From an uncultured Woeseia sp. (GTDB taxonomy: Bacteria > Pseudomonadota > Gammaproteobacteria > Steroidobacterales > Woeseiaceae), in contig CAJWFK010000001.1 of assembly GCA_913031125.1 (NCBI GenBank), positions 62,001 to 126,000 of the forward strand: a DNA stretch of 64,000 nt, given 5' to 3'. The notes below the pieces were generated by a model. The model worked only from the letters and a program-made list of their open reading frames with translations. It did not search any database and had not been told where the DNA came from. Positions 33,855 to 42,997 of this stretch are shown in pieces. Position numbers and translations under genes: made by a program. Each line of letters starts with the position of its first letter. Position 1 is the stretch's first letter.

Positions 33855-33906
33855 TTGTTATCCTTTATTCAAGCAAATTTCTAATCTGCTAAGCTGTTAT
33901 TAGCAG

Positions 33907-34449
33907 ATGATTACAGGCAAATTGATCTTGTACAAGCGTATTTACAAATTAGTAGCAGTATTATCGGTAGCACTGCCAATGGCGGCGGCGGCCGGACAGG
34001 AAGATCCGGAAGAAAAAAACATCGATAGAGAATCGCGAGCATGCATCAGCGTTAGACAAATTCGTCATACCGACGTGATCGACGACCAAAATATACTTTT
34101 CTTCATGAGGGGCGGTACCGTCTATCTAAACATGTTGCCACGCCGCTGTACCATGCTGAGGCGCGAAAAACGTTTCATGTACGAGACAAGAACTGGTGGC
34201 CTTTGCCGCAGAGAACACATTCGAATACTGACCCAGGACATTGGGTCAGGCGGCGTAGGCGGTGGCTTATTCGGGAGTGGAATCAATAATCTGATGGGGG
34301 GCGTAATGTGCTCTCTCGGCGCATTTTATGAGCTTTCGGAAGAAGATGTGGAAGCATTCAAGATGGCCACTCAAGAACCCGCACCCAAAGCAAAGCCATT
34401 ACCGATGCCGGAACCTGAGGAGGTAGATGTCCAAAAGGATGAAGGTTAG
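33907..34449 (+). CDS. DUF6491-like exported protein
   Basis: Protein of 180 residues with a basic N-terminus and hydrophobic signal segment (about 12-29), so probably periplasmic. The core from about residue 44 reads A-C-I-S-V-R-Q-I-R-H-T-x-V-I-D-D-Q and continues with M-R-G-G-x-V-Y-L-N, R-R-C-T-M-L, G-L-C-R-R and M-C-S-L-G-A-F, the regularly spaced Cys and Gly pattern I associate with DUF6491 proteins of unknown function. Four cysteines suggest two disulfides. The C-terminal 30 residues are low-complexity, rich in Pro, Glu and Lys. No clear ribosome site precedes the ATG. It converges with modC. Confidence 0.72.
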   Translation: MITGKLILYKRIYKLVAVLSVALPMAAAAGQEDPEEKNIDRESRACISVRQIRHTDVIDDQNILFFMRGGTVYLNMLPRRCTMLRREKRFMYETRTGGLCRREHIRILTQDIGSGGVGGGLFGSGINNLMGGVMCSLGAFYELSEEDVEAFKMATQEPAPKAKPLPMPEPEEVDVQKDEG

Positions 34450-34454
34450 TGTCC

Positions 34455-35570
34455 CTAGCTGAGCCCACCAGAGAAACTGCGATCAAAAGTTGCTGTTTTA
34501 ATTAGGGCATAGATCGGCAGTCCCGTTTCAATTCCAAGTTCATCAATCGCCTCTAGGGTCACTTGTGAAGGGATACACGTCCCATCAACATCGACAGTGA
34601 CCGTAGCAAATGCTGTTCCCGGAGCTGTCTTAACACTTTTTACTTGACCCAGTACTACATTACGGACGCTCAAATCAACGGGCTTACTCGTTGCTAACAC
34701 AACGTCGGTAGCCCGGACAGACAAACGAATGGAGTCTCCCGGCTGAACATTTTTTAAACTCGGAACCATCAATGTTTGTTCCCCGTGAGCGACTCGCGTG
34801 AGGTGCAAGGCCGGAAAGTCTTCAACAACTTTTACGCTAAGTATCGCTACAGGCTCGAAAGGAACAACTGACCAGTCAAGCGCTTCTCTGCCAAGCACCT
34901 GGCTGACACTACCAATGGAATTAATTCGACCACTATCAATCATAATCATGTTGTCCGCTAACTGCGCCATCTCTGTCACCGAATGACTTACGTATATAGT
35001 CGGTATGCCGAAAGACCGGTGTAAAGATTGCAGATAGGGGAAAATCTCCTTTTTGTGGACAACATCTAATGCCCCAAGTGGCTCATCGAGAAGAAGCAAT
35101 TCAGGCTGAGAGAGCAAACTCCTCGCAATTGCTACACGTTGTCTCTCGCCGCCCGATAACGAGTCAGTTTCTCTGTGAAGCAAGCTATCGATTTGCAATA
35201 TCGAAACCGCTTCACTAAAAGTAATCAGCCGGTTTTTAGGTATTTTTCGCCTGTCCGCATAGCGAAGATTGCCCTCAACATCTAAATGCGAAAACAAGCG
35301 CGCATCTTGAAATACATAACCAACAGAACGCAAATGCGGAGCAATAAATACAGTACTGTCCTGCCATATGACACCGCCGTAACTAACCGAACCCTTCGAG
35401 CGATTTTCGAGTCCGGCAAGTATTCGCAATAAAGTGGTTTTCCCGCTGCCACTCGGCCCAAATAGCCCAGTTACTCCCTGAAGTGATAACTCACACTGAA
35501 TCTCCAGGTTAAACTTCCCGAAACCCAGACTCGTATCAATCTCAAGTCGCTTGTCTGACTGTTCAAGCAT
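34455..35570 (-). CDS. modC: Molybdate ABC transporter, ATP-binding protein
   Basis: ATPase of the molybdate importer, 371 residues from the ATG at 35570, which has GGGAA about eight bases upstream and overlaps modB by eight bases; an in-frame start 27 bases earlier is possible. The ABC domain (about 10-225) has Walker A G-P-S-G-S-G-K-T, signature L-S-G-G-E-R-Q and Walker B L-L-L-L-D-E-P. The C-terminal part (about 280-365) is a TOBE/Mop molybdate-binding domain, which separates ModC from the sulfate and phosphate ATPases. Order modA-modB-modC is the standard operon. No ModE-type regulator or molybdoenzyme lies in the window. Confidence 0.92.
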   Translation of the reverse strand: MLEQSDKRLEIDTSLGFGKFNLEIQCELSLQGVTGLFGPSGSGKTTLLRILAGLENRSKGSVSYGGVIWQDSTVFIAPHLRSVGYVFQDARLFSHLDVEGNLRYADRRKIPKNRLITFSEAVSILQIDSLLHRETDSLSGGERQRVAIARSLLSQPELLLLDEPLGALDVVHKKEIFPYLQSLHRSFGIPTIYVSHSVTEMAQLADNMIMIDSGRINSIGSVSQVLGREALDWSVVPFEPVAILSVKVVEDFPALHLTRVAHGEQTLMVPSLKNVQPGDSIRLSVRATDVVLATSKPVDLSVRNVVLGQVKSVKTAPGTAFATVTVDVDGTCIPSQVTLEAIDELGIETGLPIYALIKTATFDRSFSGGLS

Positions 35571-36231
35571 GAGTACGGTTCCCGTTTCTCTGAGCATAAA
35601 CTAAAAACAGCACCACAAAAGTAAAACTCAAGAGCCCTGCGGATAGAATATGCGCATCCGCATAGTTAAGCGTTTCAACATGCTCGTAGATCGCAATAGA
35701 AATCACTTTTGTCTGTCCGGGAATGTTTCCTCCCACCATTAATACGACCCCAAATTCACCTATGGTGTGAGCAAACGCGAGAACAGCAGAAGTAATAAAA
35801 CCCCGTCTCGCCTGGGGCACTACAACAGAAAAAAATGCATCGATACGACTAGCATTTAGTGTATAGGCTGCCTCCATAGGCCCTACACCAATTGACTCAA
35901 ACGAGTTTTGAAGGGGTTGCACCATGAATGGCAATGAATAAATCACAGAAGCAACGACCAAGCCTGTGAACGAAAATGTTAAAGCATCCCCCGTGACCTG
36001 GAGCCAAAAAGACCCAACCGGTGATGCTGGGCCTAGTGCTATCAGAAAATAAAAGCCTATAACGGTCGGCGGCAGCACTAAAGGCAATGCAGTAATTGCC
36101 TCTATAACAGGCTTCAATCGGGAAGTCGTGCACGACAACCACCATGCCAGAGGCGTGCCTAAGAAAAACAATATCACGGTTGTAACACCGGCAAGTGCCA
36201 GTGATAACCAAAGAGGGCCTAGATCCGGCAT
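35563..36231 (-). CDS. modB: Molybdate ABC transporter, permease protein
   Basis: Inner-membrane permease of 222 residues, the usual ModB length, with about five helices. The ATPase-docking motif (EAA loop) is seen as E-A-A-Y-T-L-N-A-S-R-I-D-A-F (about 137-150) followed by V-V-V-P-Q-A-R-R-G. The upstream L-P-L-V-L-P-P-T-V-I-G-F-Y (about 49-61) and the later H-T-I-G-E-F-G-V-V-L-M-V-G-G are typical ModB signatures. It starts three bases after the modA stop and overlaps modC, so all three subunits are made from one message. Confidence 0.93.
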   Translation of the reverse strand: MPDLGPLWLSLALAGVTTVILFFLGTPLAWWLSCTTSRLKPVIEAITALPLVLPPTVIGFYFLIALGPASPVGSFWLQVTGDALTFSFTGLVVASVIYSLPFMVQPLQNSFESIGVGPMEAAYTLNASRIDAFFSVVVPQARRGFITSAVLAFAHTIGEFGVVLMVGGNIPGQTKVISIAIYEHVETLNYADAHILSAGLLSFTFVVLFLVYAQRNGNRTHA

Positions 36232-36234
36232 ATT

Positions 36235-36978
36235 TTAGGGTATTCCATAACCAGACGATGCTATTTGTTCACGCGCTTCCTGACTTTTCAGGAATTCTAC
36301 AAAATCATGGGCTGCGACATTATCGACAGCGCGAGACAACACGATCGCATCCTGGCGGATTGGACTATAAATATCTGAGTCAATATCCACAAAAGTTCCT
36401 CCAAACTCTGAATTATTCAGTAAGACCTGTGACAGTGAGACAAATGCTGCGTCCGCGTTTCCGGTGGCAGCAATCGTAAATGTTTGTCCGATGTTCTCTC
36501 CCATAACGATGCTGCCCGCTAATTCTTTCCACAACCCGATACTTAGCAAAACTTCCCGGGCTGCAAAGCCATAAGGTGCAACTTCTGGGTTTGCTATGGC
36601 TAGCCTGCGGATACCCGATTGCAATGTCTTTTGCCAAGCTCCGTTCTCAAAAACCGAACGAGTTCTGCTCCACAATACAAGCCGACCTTTAGCATAAGTA
36701 AACCGAGAGCCACTGATACCCAGCCCGGACTCCTCAATTAAAGCAGGTCGTGCTTCGTCAGCTGCAAAAAAAATGTCAAATGGAGCACCGTGAACAATTT
36801 GTGCATACAACAAGCCCGTCGAGCCACTAGTAACCTTAATTCGATTTTCAGAAGATGCTTCAAATTGGTCGCGAAGCTTTTCAAGCACAGGCATAAAATT
36901 AGTAGCTACCGCTACCAGAGCCTCGGCATTAACGGGTGCCGATAACCCTAAAAAAATTAACAACAGGATTGGTCTCAT
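36235..36978 (-). CDS. modA: Molybdate ABC transporter, periplasmic binding protein
   Basis: Exported solute-binding protein of 247 residues with a signal peptide (1-18, ending V-N-A). The ModA pattern A-V-A-T-N-F (about 23-28), then V-T-S-G-S-T-G-L-L-Y-A-Q-I and G-A-P-F-D-I-F-F-A-A-D-E, outlines the oxyanion pocket; the later A-I-A-N-P-E-V-A-P-Y-G and D-A-A-F-V-S-L-S-Q segments complete the two-lobed fold. It binds molybdate or tungstate and delivers it to ModBC. The gene begins four bases after a rhomboid protease stop, an unusual upstream neighbour, and is three bases before modB. Confidence 0.92.
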   Translation of the reverse strand: MRPILLLIFLGLSAPVNAEALVAVATNFMPVLEKLRDQFEASSENRIKVTSGSTGLLYAQIVHGAPFDIFFAADEARPALIEESGLGISGSRFTYAKGRLVLWSRTRSVFENGAWQKTLQSGIRRLAIANPEVAPYGFAAREVLLSIGLWKELAGSIVMGENIGQTFTIAATGNADAAFVSLSQVLLNNSEFGGTFVDIDSDIYSPIRQDAIVLSRAVDNVAAHDFVEFLKSQEAREQIASSGYGIP

Positions 36979-36981
36979 AGA

Positions 36982-37764
36982 TCATCGCCTATCTATGCGG
37001 TGCCAATTCCTGTTGCGAGATTTATTTTTTTGCCATCCATGGTATGGATGTCGATCAAGCAAATCCTTATTGCGGAACAGGTACACGAAAAAGCCGCCCG
37101 CCACAAAGCCACCAACATGTGCCCAGAAAGCAACGCCCCCTCCCTCATTTCCATAAGTTGTTACACCACTCATCACCTGCACAAGGAACCAGTAGCCAAG
37201 CATCAAGAATGCCGGCACTGCAAACGTTGTGACATAAAAGCCAAGGAAAACAAGCATGTGCACACTAACTCGTGGATATAAGAGAATATAGGCGCCCATG
37301 ACACCTCCGATCGCACCCGATGCGCCGACCATAGGGACCTGGGATGCCGGATCCGCTGCCACCTGAAAAACGGCAGCTACAAGTCCGCAGAGGAGATAAA
37401 AAACTAAGAACCGCAATGGCCCCATAGCATCTTCTACGTTATTTCCGAAGATCCAAAGAAACCAAAGATTGCCGATAATGTGCATCCAACTACCATGCAT
37501 AAACATTGACGTAACTGCTGTAAGCCAACCACCTGATCCGGCGAGTACACATACATTGCCTGCGCCCAGATTTAATTCAGTACCTGGTGGAACCAGTTGC
37601 ATCAGTTGAGCCGGAATCAGACCAAAACTGCAAATTGAATTTGCCAATGCTCCACCAGTACCCAAACCCTGCACTAAAATCCAAGCAATCACGTTCAAGG
37701 CAACGATCGTAATAGTCGCTACAGGTGTGAGTATTTGCGGGTTATCGTCGCGTATTGGAAACAT
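36982..37764 (-). CDS. Rhomboid family intramembrane serine protease
   Basis: Inner-membrane protease of 260 residues with about six helices. The catalytic dyad is Ser149 in G-A-S-G-A-I-G-G and His216 in F-W-A-H-V-G-G-F; the oxyanion-supporting H-x-x-x-N appears as H-I-I-G-N-L-W-F-L-W (about 95-104). A 50-residue insertion between the first two helices contains three cysteines (Cys45, Cys72 and a nearby partner region), and the C-terminus is a basic cytoplasmic tail. It cleaves membrane proteins within the bilayer; the substrate is unknown. It ends four bases before modA and begins 24 bases after the aromatic aminotransferase, so it could be read with either. Confidence 0.88.
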   Translation of the reverse strand: MFPIRDDNPQILTPVATITIVALNVIAWILVQGLGTGGALANSICSFGLIPAQLMQLVPPGTELNLGAGNVCVLAGSGGWLTAVTSMFMHGSWMHIIGNLWFLWIFGNNVEDAMGPLRFLVFYLLCGLVAAVFQVAADPASQVPMVGASGAIGGVMGAYILLYPRVSVHMLVFLGFYVTTFAVPAFLMLGYWFLVQVMSGVTTYGNEGGGVAFWAHVGGFVAGGFFVYLFRNKDLLDRHPYHGWQKNKSRNRNWHRIDRR

Positions 37765-37788
37765 CTTAAAACTCTCGGTATACCAGCA

Positions 37789-39000
37789 TTAGGCAGAGAC
37801 TCTTTTCGCCCTGACATCTGCGAACGCTCCAGCAAGTATCTCTGACTGGTTACCAAGCATCGCAGCGACATTGACACGGGCATCGGGAAGCATATAGATA
37901 TGATACTGTTTTTCGAGAAACACTTGTTCCTCCTCGGTAATCGGCAAGCAAGAAAACATGCCATGCTGTCGTTCTATAAACGATGCATCAAAACCCGGGT
38001 TAGCAGCCTCGATAGTTGTGCGTAATGCTTTCCTTTTTTCACAAACGTGCTGCCTAATACCATCTAATTCCTTCCGCCATAAGGCCTCAAGTTCCGAGTC
38101 CGAAAGGATTTCATGAACAATTGCAGCACCATGATCAGGAGCCATAAAATAAAGCTGGCGAGCCATATCACGCATTTTTGCCCCCAAACTGACAATATCA
38201 CCAGCCTCGGAGCCCACCATTACAGAAAGCATTCCAGCACGCTCACGGTAAATACCGAATGATTTTGATGAAGACACAGCCAATAACATCTCAGGAACAG
38301 ATTCGATCATCAAACGAGCACCCGCCACATCCTCCTCGATACCCTCACCAAATCCCTGATAAGCAACATCAACGAAAGGCAAAGCCCCAGTCCGGTTAAC
38401 TGCGTCAGCAACAAGTTTCCATTGAGCTATATCCAGATCCTGGCCAGTCGGATTATGACAGCAGCCGTGTAGCAAAATTATATCGTCGCGTTGCATTTCC
38501 CACAGATCTTCCAGCATGCCCTCAATATCTAGAAAACCTTTTGCCTGATCATAGTAACGATAAGAGCGAATCTCTAAACCAGCCACCTCAAAAAATTCGA
38601 CTTGGTGCGGCCAAGTCGGCTCAGAAACCCAGACGACAGAATGTGGGGACAAACTGTGGATCAAGGCAGCACCAAGGCGCAAAGCACTTCCAGCACCGGG
38701 AGTCTGTGCCGATACAATTCGTGATGTTTGAAGTACGGTGTGATTCCCGCCCAGTACAAGGCGCTCAATATCGCGACAATAATCGTGGTTGCCGAGTGGG
38801 GAAAGGTAAGACTTCGGTAAGCCTCGAGCAATTAACCGAGATTCCGCCTGACGAACCACATCCATCACTGGCACGTTGCCAAATGCATCACGAAATACAC
38901 CTATTCCGAGATCAATCTTGTCCGGATACTGGTCTTCCGCCAGCCGAATGAACATCGCTTCAATTGGATCGTTTACGTAATCTCTAAAATTTTTGAACAT
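37789..39000 (-). CDS. Aromatic amino acid/aspartate aminotransferase (TyrB/AspC family)
   Basis: PLP enzyme of 403 residues of aminotransferase subgroup I-alpha. It begins with the family pattern D-P-I-E-A-M-F, followed by I-D-L-G-I-G-V-F-R-D (about 29-38); the PLP lysine is Lys246 in S-S-S-K-S-F-G-I-Y-R-E-R-A-G, and G-C-C-H-N-P-T-G-Q-D is the conserved Asn-Pro site. The final R residue region differs from E. coli TyrB, so substrate range is uncertain, but phenylalanine, tyrosine or aspartate are expected. Converting tyrosine to 4-hydroxyphenylpyruvate would link it to the aromatic catabolism in this window; that is inference. Confidence 0.86.
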   Translation of the reverse strand: MFKNFRDYVNDPIEAMFIRLAEDQYPDKIDLGIGVFRDAFGNVPVMDVVRQAESRLIARGLPKSYLSPLGNHDYCRDIERLVLGGNHTVLQTSRIVSAQTPGAGSALRLGAALIHSLSPHSVVWVSEPTWPHQVEFFEVAGLEIRSYRYYDQAKGFLDIEGMLEDLWEMQRDDIILLHGCCHNPTGQDLDIAQWKLVADAVNRTGALPFVDVAYQGFGEGIEEDVAGARLMIESVPEMLLAVSSSKSFGIYRERAGMLSVMVGSEAGDIVSLGAKMRDMARQLYFMAPDHGAAIVHEILSDSELEALWRKELDGIRQHVCEKRKALRTTIEAANPGFDASFIERQHGMFSCLPITEEEQVFLEKQYHIYMLPDARVNVAAMLGNQSEILAGAFADVRAKRVSA

Positions 39001-39260
39001 CGCAATCCGCGCTAGTCTTAACGCCCACCATTCTATTTCACCTATCGACAGGTTAATACGATCAAATTCACTGGGACTATAGCGCGAATTGGCTGCGACG
39101 ACAGCACGCTATGCATGTCACTGTATCAAGCGCTTTCTTAAATGACATAAAGGAGGTGAATTTGACAATTAAACTCGACTTGGACCATACCCCTAATCCA
39201 GCGTAATCAATCACCTTCCACTAGACACCATTAAGCTATACATACCACTACTAGGTCTGC
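39001..39260. other. Intergenic region with a strong Shine-Dalgarno and 14-codon frame
   Basis: This gap separates the aromatic aminotransferase start from the ferric-reductase-like gene end, both on the minus strand. On the plus strand AAGGAGGTGA (39150-39159), a full match to the 16S anti-Shine-Dalgarno, is followed five bases after GGAGG by TTG (39162) and a 14-codon frame ending TAA at 39206. No gene follows on that strand for a kilobase, so it is not an evident leader peptide. It may be chance or the decayed start of a lost gene. Confidence 0.3.
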
Positions 39261-40202
39261 TTATCCGAGCTCGCTTGCCGGCTCCTCTGAGAGTCGCTGT
39301 GAAAGCATATTAGCTTTTGGTGTACTCAAAAAATAAGTTCCAACACCAATGAGAAATAAAGCAATCCAAGGCTCAAATGGCCAATATGGAAGCCATGATT
39401 CAAGGGTCGCTGACCATGCAGGCGTCGTCAGAAATGCTGAAACCGGCGCTTGCCATTGATGGGCAGTAACCGACAACAAAAGGCCCAAGGCGACCATCGT
39501 TCCACCTAACATCCTGGATGTCATTGGGATACTGCTTTCCGGCATCTCATTTTTTAACTTTTGCAAACGCTTCTTGCCCCAGGCTGCAATTCTCAATGCA
39601 AATGCAAGAAAACCGGCCACATAGAATACATAATGATACATTTGCGGAGCAGTCCCATAGTAACCGGATACCTGCCACCAATAGACACTAAACGCATAAG
39701 CCCACAAGAAATATATAGCGCTCCTATGTAACAATTTCCATTGGGTCGGATTTAAGTACTTTCGGCCTAGTTGGAAAGATGTCACTACCATCGCGGCTAG
39801 GAAGATATAGCCAGTGCTGCCTTCGAGCTCGTTTCTAAATAAATAGATATCTTCGAAGTAATACTCACGAAAATAATTCGACATCATGAAAATAAAAGCA
39901 CCTTGCCACGCCATCGCCACGGCAAAGCCAAAACCGATATATTTTCGATTACGCAGGCACCACGTTGAAAACGCTCCAGGAAACAATACTGGTAATGCCG
40001 CGGCCACAACTACAACATATAAAATCGGTACCGCAAAGCGCACAGCATATCCAATCATGTGCGATATTTCCTCACCAGAGGATATGCCGGTCTGCAGCAT
40101 CTCAATTACTATTACAATTGACATCGGAACGGAAATAAGCCAAACCAAGTTCCACCCGTTAATGGCCTTGTGTTGCCAAATATTTTTCGCTTCATTACTC
40201 AT
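39261..40202 (-). CDS. Ferric-reductase-like transmembrane protein
   Basis: Inner-membrane protein of 313 residues with about eight helices. The segment L-G-R-K-Y-L-N-P-T-Q-W-K-L-L-H-R-S-A-I-Y (about 145-164) resembles the haem b-binding core of the ferric reductase-like transmembrane domain, as in MsrQ and NOX/FRE proteins, where the W-x-x-L-H-R pattern holds a haem ligand. Another His lies in the next helix region (M-Y-H-Y-V-F-Y). No flavin or NAD domain is attached, so an electron partner would be separate. The last 80 residues hold two added helices of unclear purpose. The gene stands alone, and its role in electron transfer is inferred from the fold only. Confidence 0.7.
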   Translation of the reverse strand: MSNEAKNIWQHKAINGWNLVWLISVPMSIVIVIEMLQTGISSGEEISHMIGYAVRFAVPILYVVVVAAALPVLFPGAFSTWCLRNRKYIGFGFAVAMAWQGAFIFMMSNYFREYYFEDIYLFRNELEGSTGYIFLAAMVVTSFQLGRKYLNPTQWKLLHRSAIYFLWAYAFSVYWWQVSGYYGTAPQMYHYVFYVAGFLAFALRIAAWGKKRLQKLKNEMPESSIPMTSRMLGGTMVALGLLLSVTAHQWQAPVSAFLTTPAWSATLESWLPYWPFEPWIALFLIGVGTYFLSTPKANMLSQRLSEEPASELG

Positions 40203-40321
40203 GTTGTTTATTCACTCTAAAAAAATGGGCCCGTCCAGCATATGCTCTCATGTAGCGACTGTATAATCGACCCCTCAACAAATAGAGCCGGTATAGCAAG
40301 CTCATATGATAGTATTTGGCC

Positions 40322-40543
40322 ATGCTGAAAACTCTAAAATTACCTGCCAAGTCTATATGCAAAGTCGTTATTTCCTTTGTGCCATGGGTAATTGCCATGT
40401 ACCTGTTTTACTGGCTTGATTCTAGTGGTACCTGGACTAGCGATACGCCGCATCGCGGTAAGATATCCGTAGCAATCCTCACTGCTGGAATGTTGTTATC
40501 ATTTGTTGTTCATTCCTATATTTCACGGCGCGGGCAGAAGTAA
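40322..40543 (+). CDS. Small membrane protein of unknown function
   Basis: Frame of 73 residues beginning ATG at 40322. It has two hydrophobic segments, I-C-K-V-V-I-S-F-V-P-W-V-I-A-M-Y (about 12-27) and S-V-A-I-L-T-A-G-M-L-L-S-F-V-V (about 49-63), joined by a polar loop S-G-T-W-T-S-D-T-P-H-R-G. The amphipathic layout, the positively charged tail and the specific loop look like a real small membrane protein rather than a shadow frame, because no other gene occupies this stretch. The ribosome site is weak. I do not recognise a named family. Confidence 0.5.
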   Translation: MLKTLKLPAKSICKVVISFVPWVIAMYLFYWLDSSGTWTSDTPHRGKISVAILTAGMLLSFVVHSYISRRGQK

Positions 40544-40694
40544 TAGAAACGAGCCTGATAAAATAGAGTTTTGCCTACTTGACCTTTGATACCGTCTACT
40601 CTGTCAGCAAGGTAAGTTAAAATGCCACATTACCTGACGTCGAGATGTCCTAAGCAGTCCCCTCCCTAAATTAAGCGGATACCGGAGCCATACT

Positions 40695-42017
40695 TTGAGT
40701 AAAAGCATTGCCTACTGGTCTATAACAGTTGCTATTGCCGGGTTCCTTTTCGGTTTTGATACAGCTGTTATCTCCGGGGCAGACAAGCCACTGCAATCAC
40801 TTTGGCAAACCGACGATTTATTTCATGGCTTATTTGTTATGTCAGCCGCTCTCTGGGGCACGGTTTTTGGTGCCTTGTTCGGCAACTGGCCCTGTGAACG
40901 ATATGGGCGTCGTAAAGTATTGATCGGTATTGGGCTTCTGTACCTTGTTTCGGCGATAGGGTCCGCACTTGCCCCGGACCCTTACAGCTTTTCTTTGTGT
41001 CGACTCATTGGCGGCCTAGCTGTTGGTACATCATCCATTGTAGTGCCAGCCTACATTTCTGAAATTGCCCCGCCCGCTGCGAGAGGTCGGCTGGTTGCCA
41101 TTTATCAGTTTCAAATTGTATTTGGCATTCTAGTCGCCTTTTTCTCCAACTTTTTATTGTCAGGTTTCCTTAGTCTTGGATGGCGCTGGATGTTAGGCGT
41201 TGAAGCAATACCCGCTCTGATCTACTTGTTACTGGTTGTCCGAGTTCCCGAAAGTCCTAGATGGCTTCTTTTGCATAACGATGACGAAAATGAAAGCCGG
41301 CGGATTTTCCGACTAATTGATCCAAATACAGTGGACCAGACGATCAACCACATTCGACTCACCCAACAACGATTTACTGATGACCGTTTGTTGCAGCGAA
41401 TATATCTGCGGCCAGTATTGCTAGCCTTCTTTCTAGCCGCCTTTAACCAGCTATCCGGCATTAATTTCGTGATTTATTTTGCTCCGCGTATTTTTGAGCT
41501 AGCGGGACTAGACAATAGTTCTGCTCTATTGTCCACAGCGGGCATTGGCTTGATAAATCTTGCATTTACAATGCTGGGAATTTGGTTAATCGACAGAGCA
41601 GGAAGAAAAACATTACTGTTAATGGGCTCGATCGGCTACATCGCATCATTAGCAGCTATCTCATGGGCATTTAATGTCGGTGCAAGCGGGCTTCTGGTGG
41701 TGCTATTTGTTTTTGTTTTTATAGCATCACATGCTATTGGCCAAGGAGCTGTAATATGGGTATTCATCGCCGAGGTTTTTCCTAATAACGTGCGTACTAA
41801 AGGCCAATCACTCGGCTGCGGAACACACTGGGTATTGGCAGCATTAATCACCCTGCTCATGCCTCATCTACTCAGCCTATACGATGGACAGACTATCTTT
41901 GGATTCTTTGCTGGCATGATGATATTGCAGCTACTTTTTGTCTCATTTGTGCTGCCGGAAACCAAAGGAAAAAGTCTCGAATCTTTAGCAATGACTGGTG
42001 TAAGCGGAACTGACTAA
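40695..42017 (+). CDS. Sugar porter family MFS transporter
   Basis: Inner-membrane proton-coupled transporter of 440 residues with twelve helices. Sugar-porter signatures are all present: E-R-Y-G-R-R-K in loop 2-3, P-E-S-P-R-W-L-L before the central loop (about 176-183), N-Q-L-S-G-I-N in TM7 (about 251-257) and P-E-T-K-G-K-S-L-E near the C-terminus. The start is TTG with a weak GGAG upstream. The likely cargo is a hexose, pentose or inositol. The esterase gene begins 15 bases after its stop, which suggests that a sugar or glycoside released by the esterase is taken up here. Confidence 0.9.
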   Translation: MSKSIAYWSITVAIAGFLFGFDTAVISGADKPLQSLWQTDDLFHGLFVMSAALWGTVFGALFGNWPCERYGRRKVLIGIGLLYLVSAIGSALAPDPYSFSLCRLIGGLAVGTSSIVVPAYISEIAPPAARGRLVAIYQFQIVFGILVAFFSNFLLSGFLSLGWRWMLGVEAIPALIYLLLVVRVPESPRWLLLHNDDENESRRIFRLIDPNTVDQTINHIRLTQQRFTDDRLLQRIYLRPVLLAFFLAAFNQLSGINFVIYFAPRIFELAGLDNSSALLSTAGIGLINLAFTMLGIWLIDRAGRKTLLLMGSIGYIASLAAISWAFNVGASGLLVVLFVFVFIASHAIGQGAVIWVFIAEVFPNNVRTKGQSLGCGTHWVLAALITLLMPHLLSLYDGQTIFGFFAGMMILQLLFVSFVLPETKGKSLESLAMTGVSGTD

Positions 42018-42032
42018 AAAGGCAATACCCGG

Positions 42033-42965
42033 ATGGAAACTAACAACAAATATTTAACTGTTTTTATAATGATCCTCCTTTTTGGCTGCGGCAGCTCTAG
42101 CGCACCTGAAGTTGAAATAACTACTCCGAGGGCGCCCTGTGGATTAAGTGGCGAAAACATTCTTTGTGCGGTAAATCATGATGGGTTAACGCGTAACTAT
42201 CTTATTTATGTCCCAGACAATTACTCCGGACAGGAACCGGTGCCGTTACTTTTCAATTTACATGGTTACGGCAGCAATGCTGCTAACCAAAATTGGTACA
42301 CCAACTTCGAGTATTTCGCAGACCAAGATCAGTTCGTGTTGGTAACGCCGGAAGGGACACTACTGGATGGCGAAACACACTGGGCAGTAGGTTCCTGGAC
42401 GATCGAAAGTACTGCGGATGATATCGGCTTCGTAAAAACTTTAATCGACGTCGTCAGCTCTGACTACTTAATAGATGCGACACGTGTTTATGCCACAGGT
42501 ATGTCAAATGGCGGTTATATGAGCTATCACCTAGCCTGCAACTTGAGTCACAGGATAGCCGCTATTGCTTCAGTAACAGGCTCCATGTCTTTCGAGACCT
42601 TTGATGGTTGCCAGCCGGCGCAGCCAACGAGTGTGATGCAAATCCACGGTACTGCTGATAACGTCGTTCCCATTAACGGAGATACCTGGACGAAACCTAT
42701 TAATGATGTGATTGACTATTGGGTCACTTACAACGGCTGTGATGTTGACCCGGTTATAACAGCAGTTCCTGATGCCAATGAAGATGGTGTTATTTCTGAA
42801 AAATTGTCATATAACAACTGCATCGGCGGTACAGAAGTACACTACTATCGCATGAATGGTATGGGTCATATCTGGCCTGAAGAATACAGAGGAGATGACC
42901 TAAGGGGATCCCGAATAATATGGGAGTTCCTATCAAGGTACAGTACCCAAGGGCTTATTAATTAA
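42033..42965 (+). CDS. Lipoprotein esterase of the PHB depolymerase/feruloyl esterase family
   Basis: Alpha/beta hydrolase of 310 residues with a lipoprotein signal: L-L-F-G-Cys19 puts it on a membrane. The catalytic triad is visible as Ser158 in G-M-S-N-G-G, Asp209 in H-G-T-A-D and His279 in G-M-G-H-I-W-P; the oxyanion region is L-H-G-Y-G-S. Relatives act as poly(3-hydroxybutyrate) oligomer depolymerases, acetylxylan esterases or feruloyl esterases. Ferulic or acetyl ester removal from plant or algal polysaccharide would suit the sugar porter gene just upstream. The exact ester is unknown. The 3' end converges with the penicillin-acylase-type gene. Confidence 0.86.
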   Translation: METNNKYLTVFIMILLFGCGSSSAPEVEITTPRAPCGLSGENILCAVNHDGLTRNYLIYVPDNYSGQEPVPLLFNLHGYGSNAANQNWYTNFEYFADQDQFVLVTPEGTLLDGETHWAVGSWTIESTADDIGFVKTLIDVVSSDYLIDATRVYATGMSNGGYMSYHLACNLSHRIAAIASVTGSMSFETFDGCQPAQPTSVMQIHGTADNVVPINGDTWTKPINDVIDYWVTYNGCDVDPVITAVPDANEDGVISEKLSYNNCIGGTEVHYYRMNGMGHIWPEEYRGDDLRGSRIIWEFLSRYSTQGLIN

Positions 42966-42997
42966 AGAACAAAGCCCGCGCACAAATTTTTCCAAAT

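Noticed and set aside
33886-33906. Inverted repeat CTGCTAA with a seven-base loop before the DUF6491-like gene
   Set aside because: Seven-base arms in AT-rich sequence and no T-run or adjacent regulator; too weak to call an operator or terminator.
34455-36978. modABC as a sign of a linked molybdoenzyme
   Set aside because: No molybdenum enzyme or cofactor gene is present; the operon is ordinary housekeeping.
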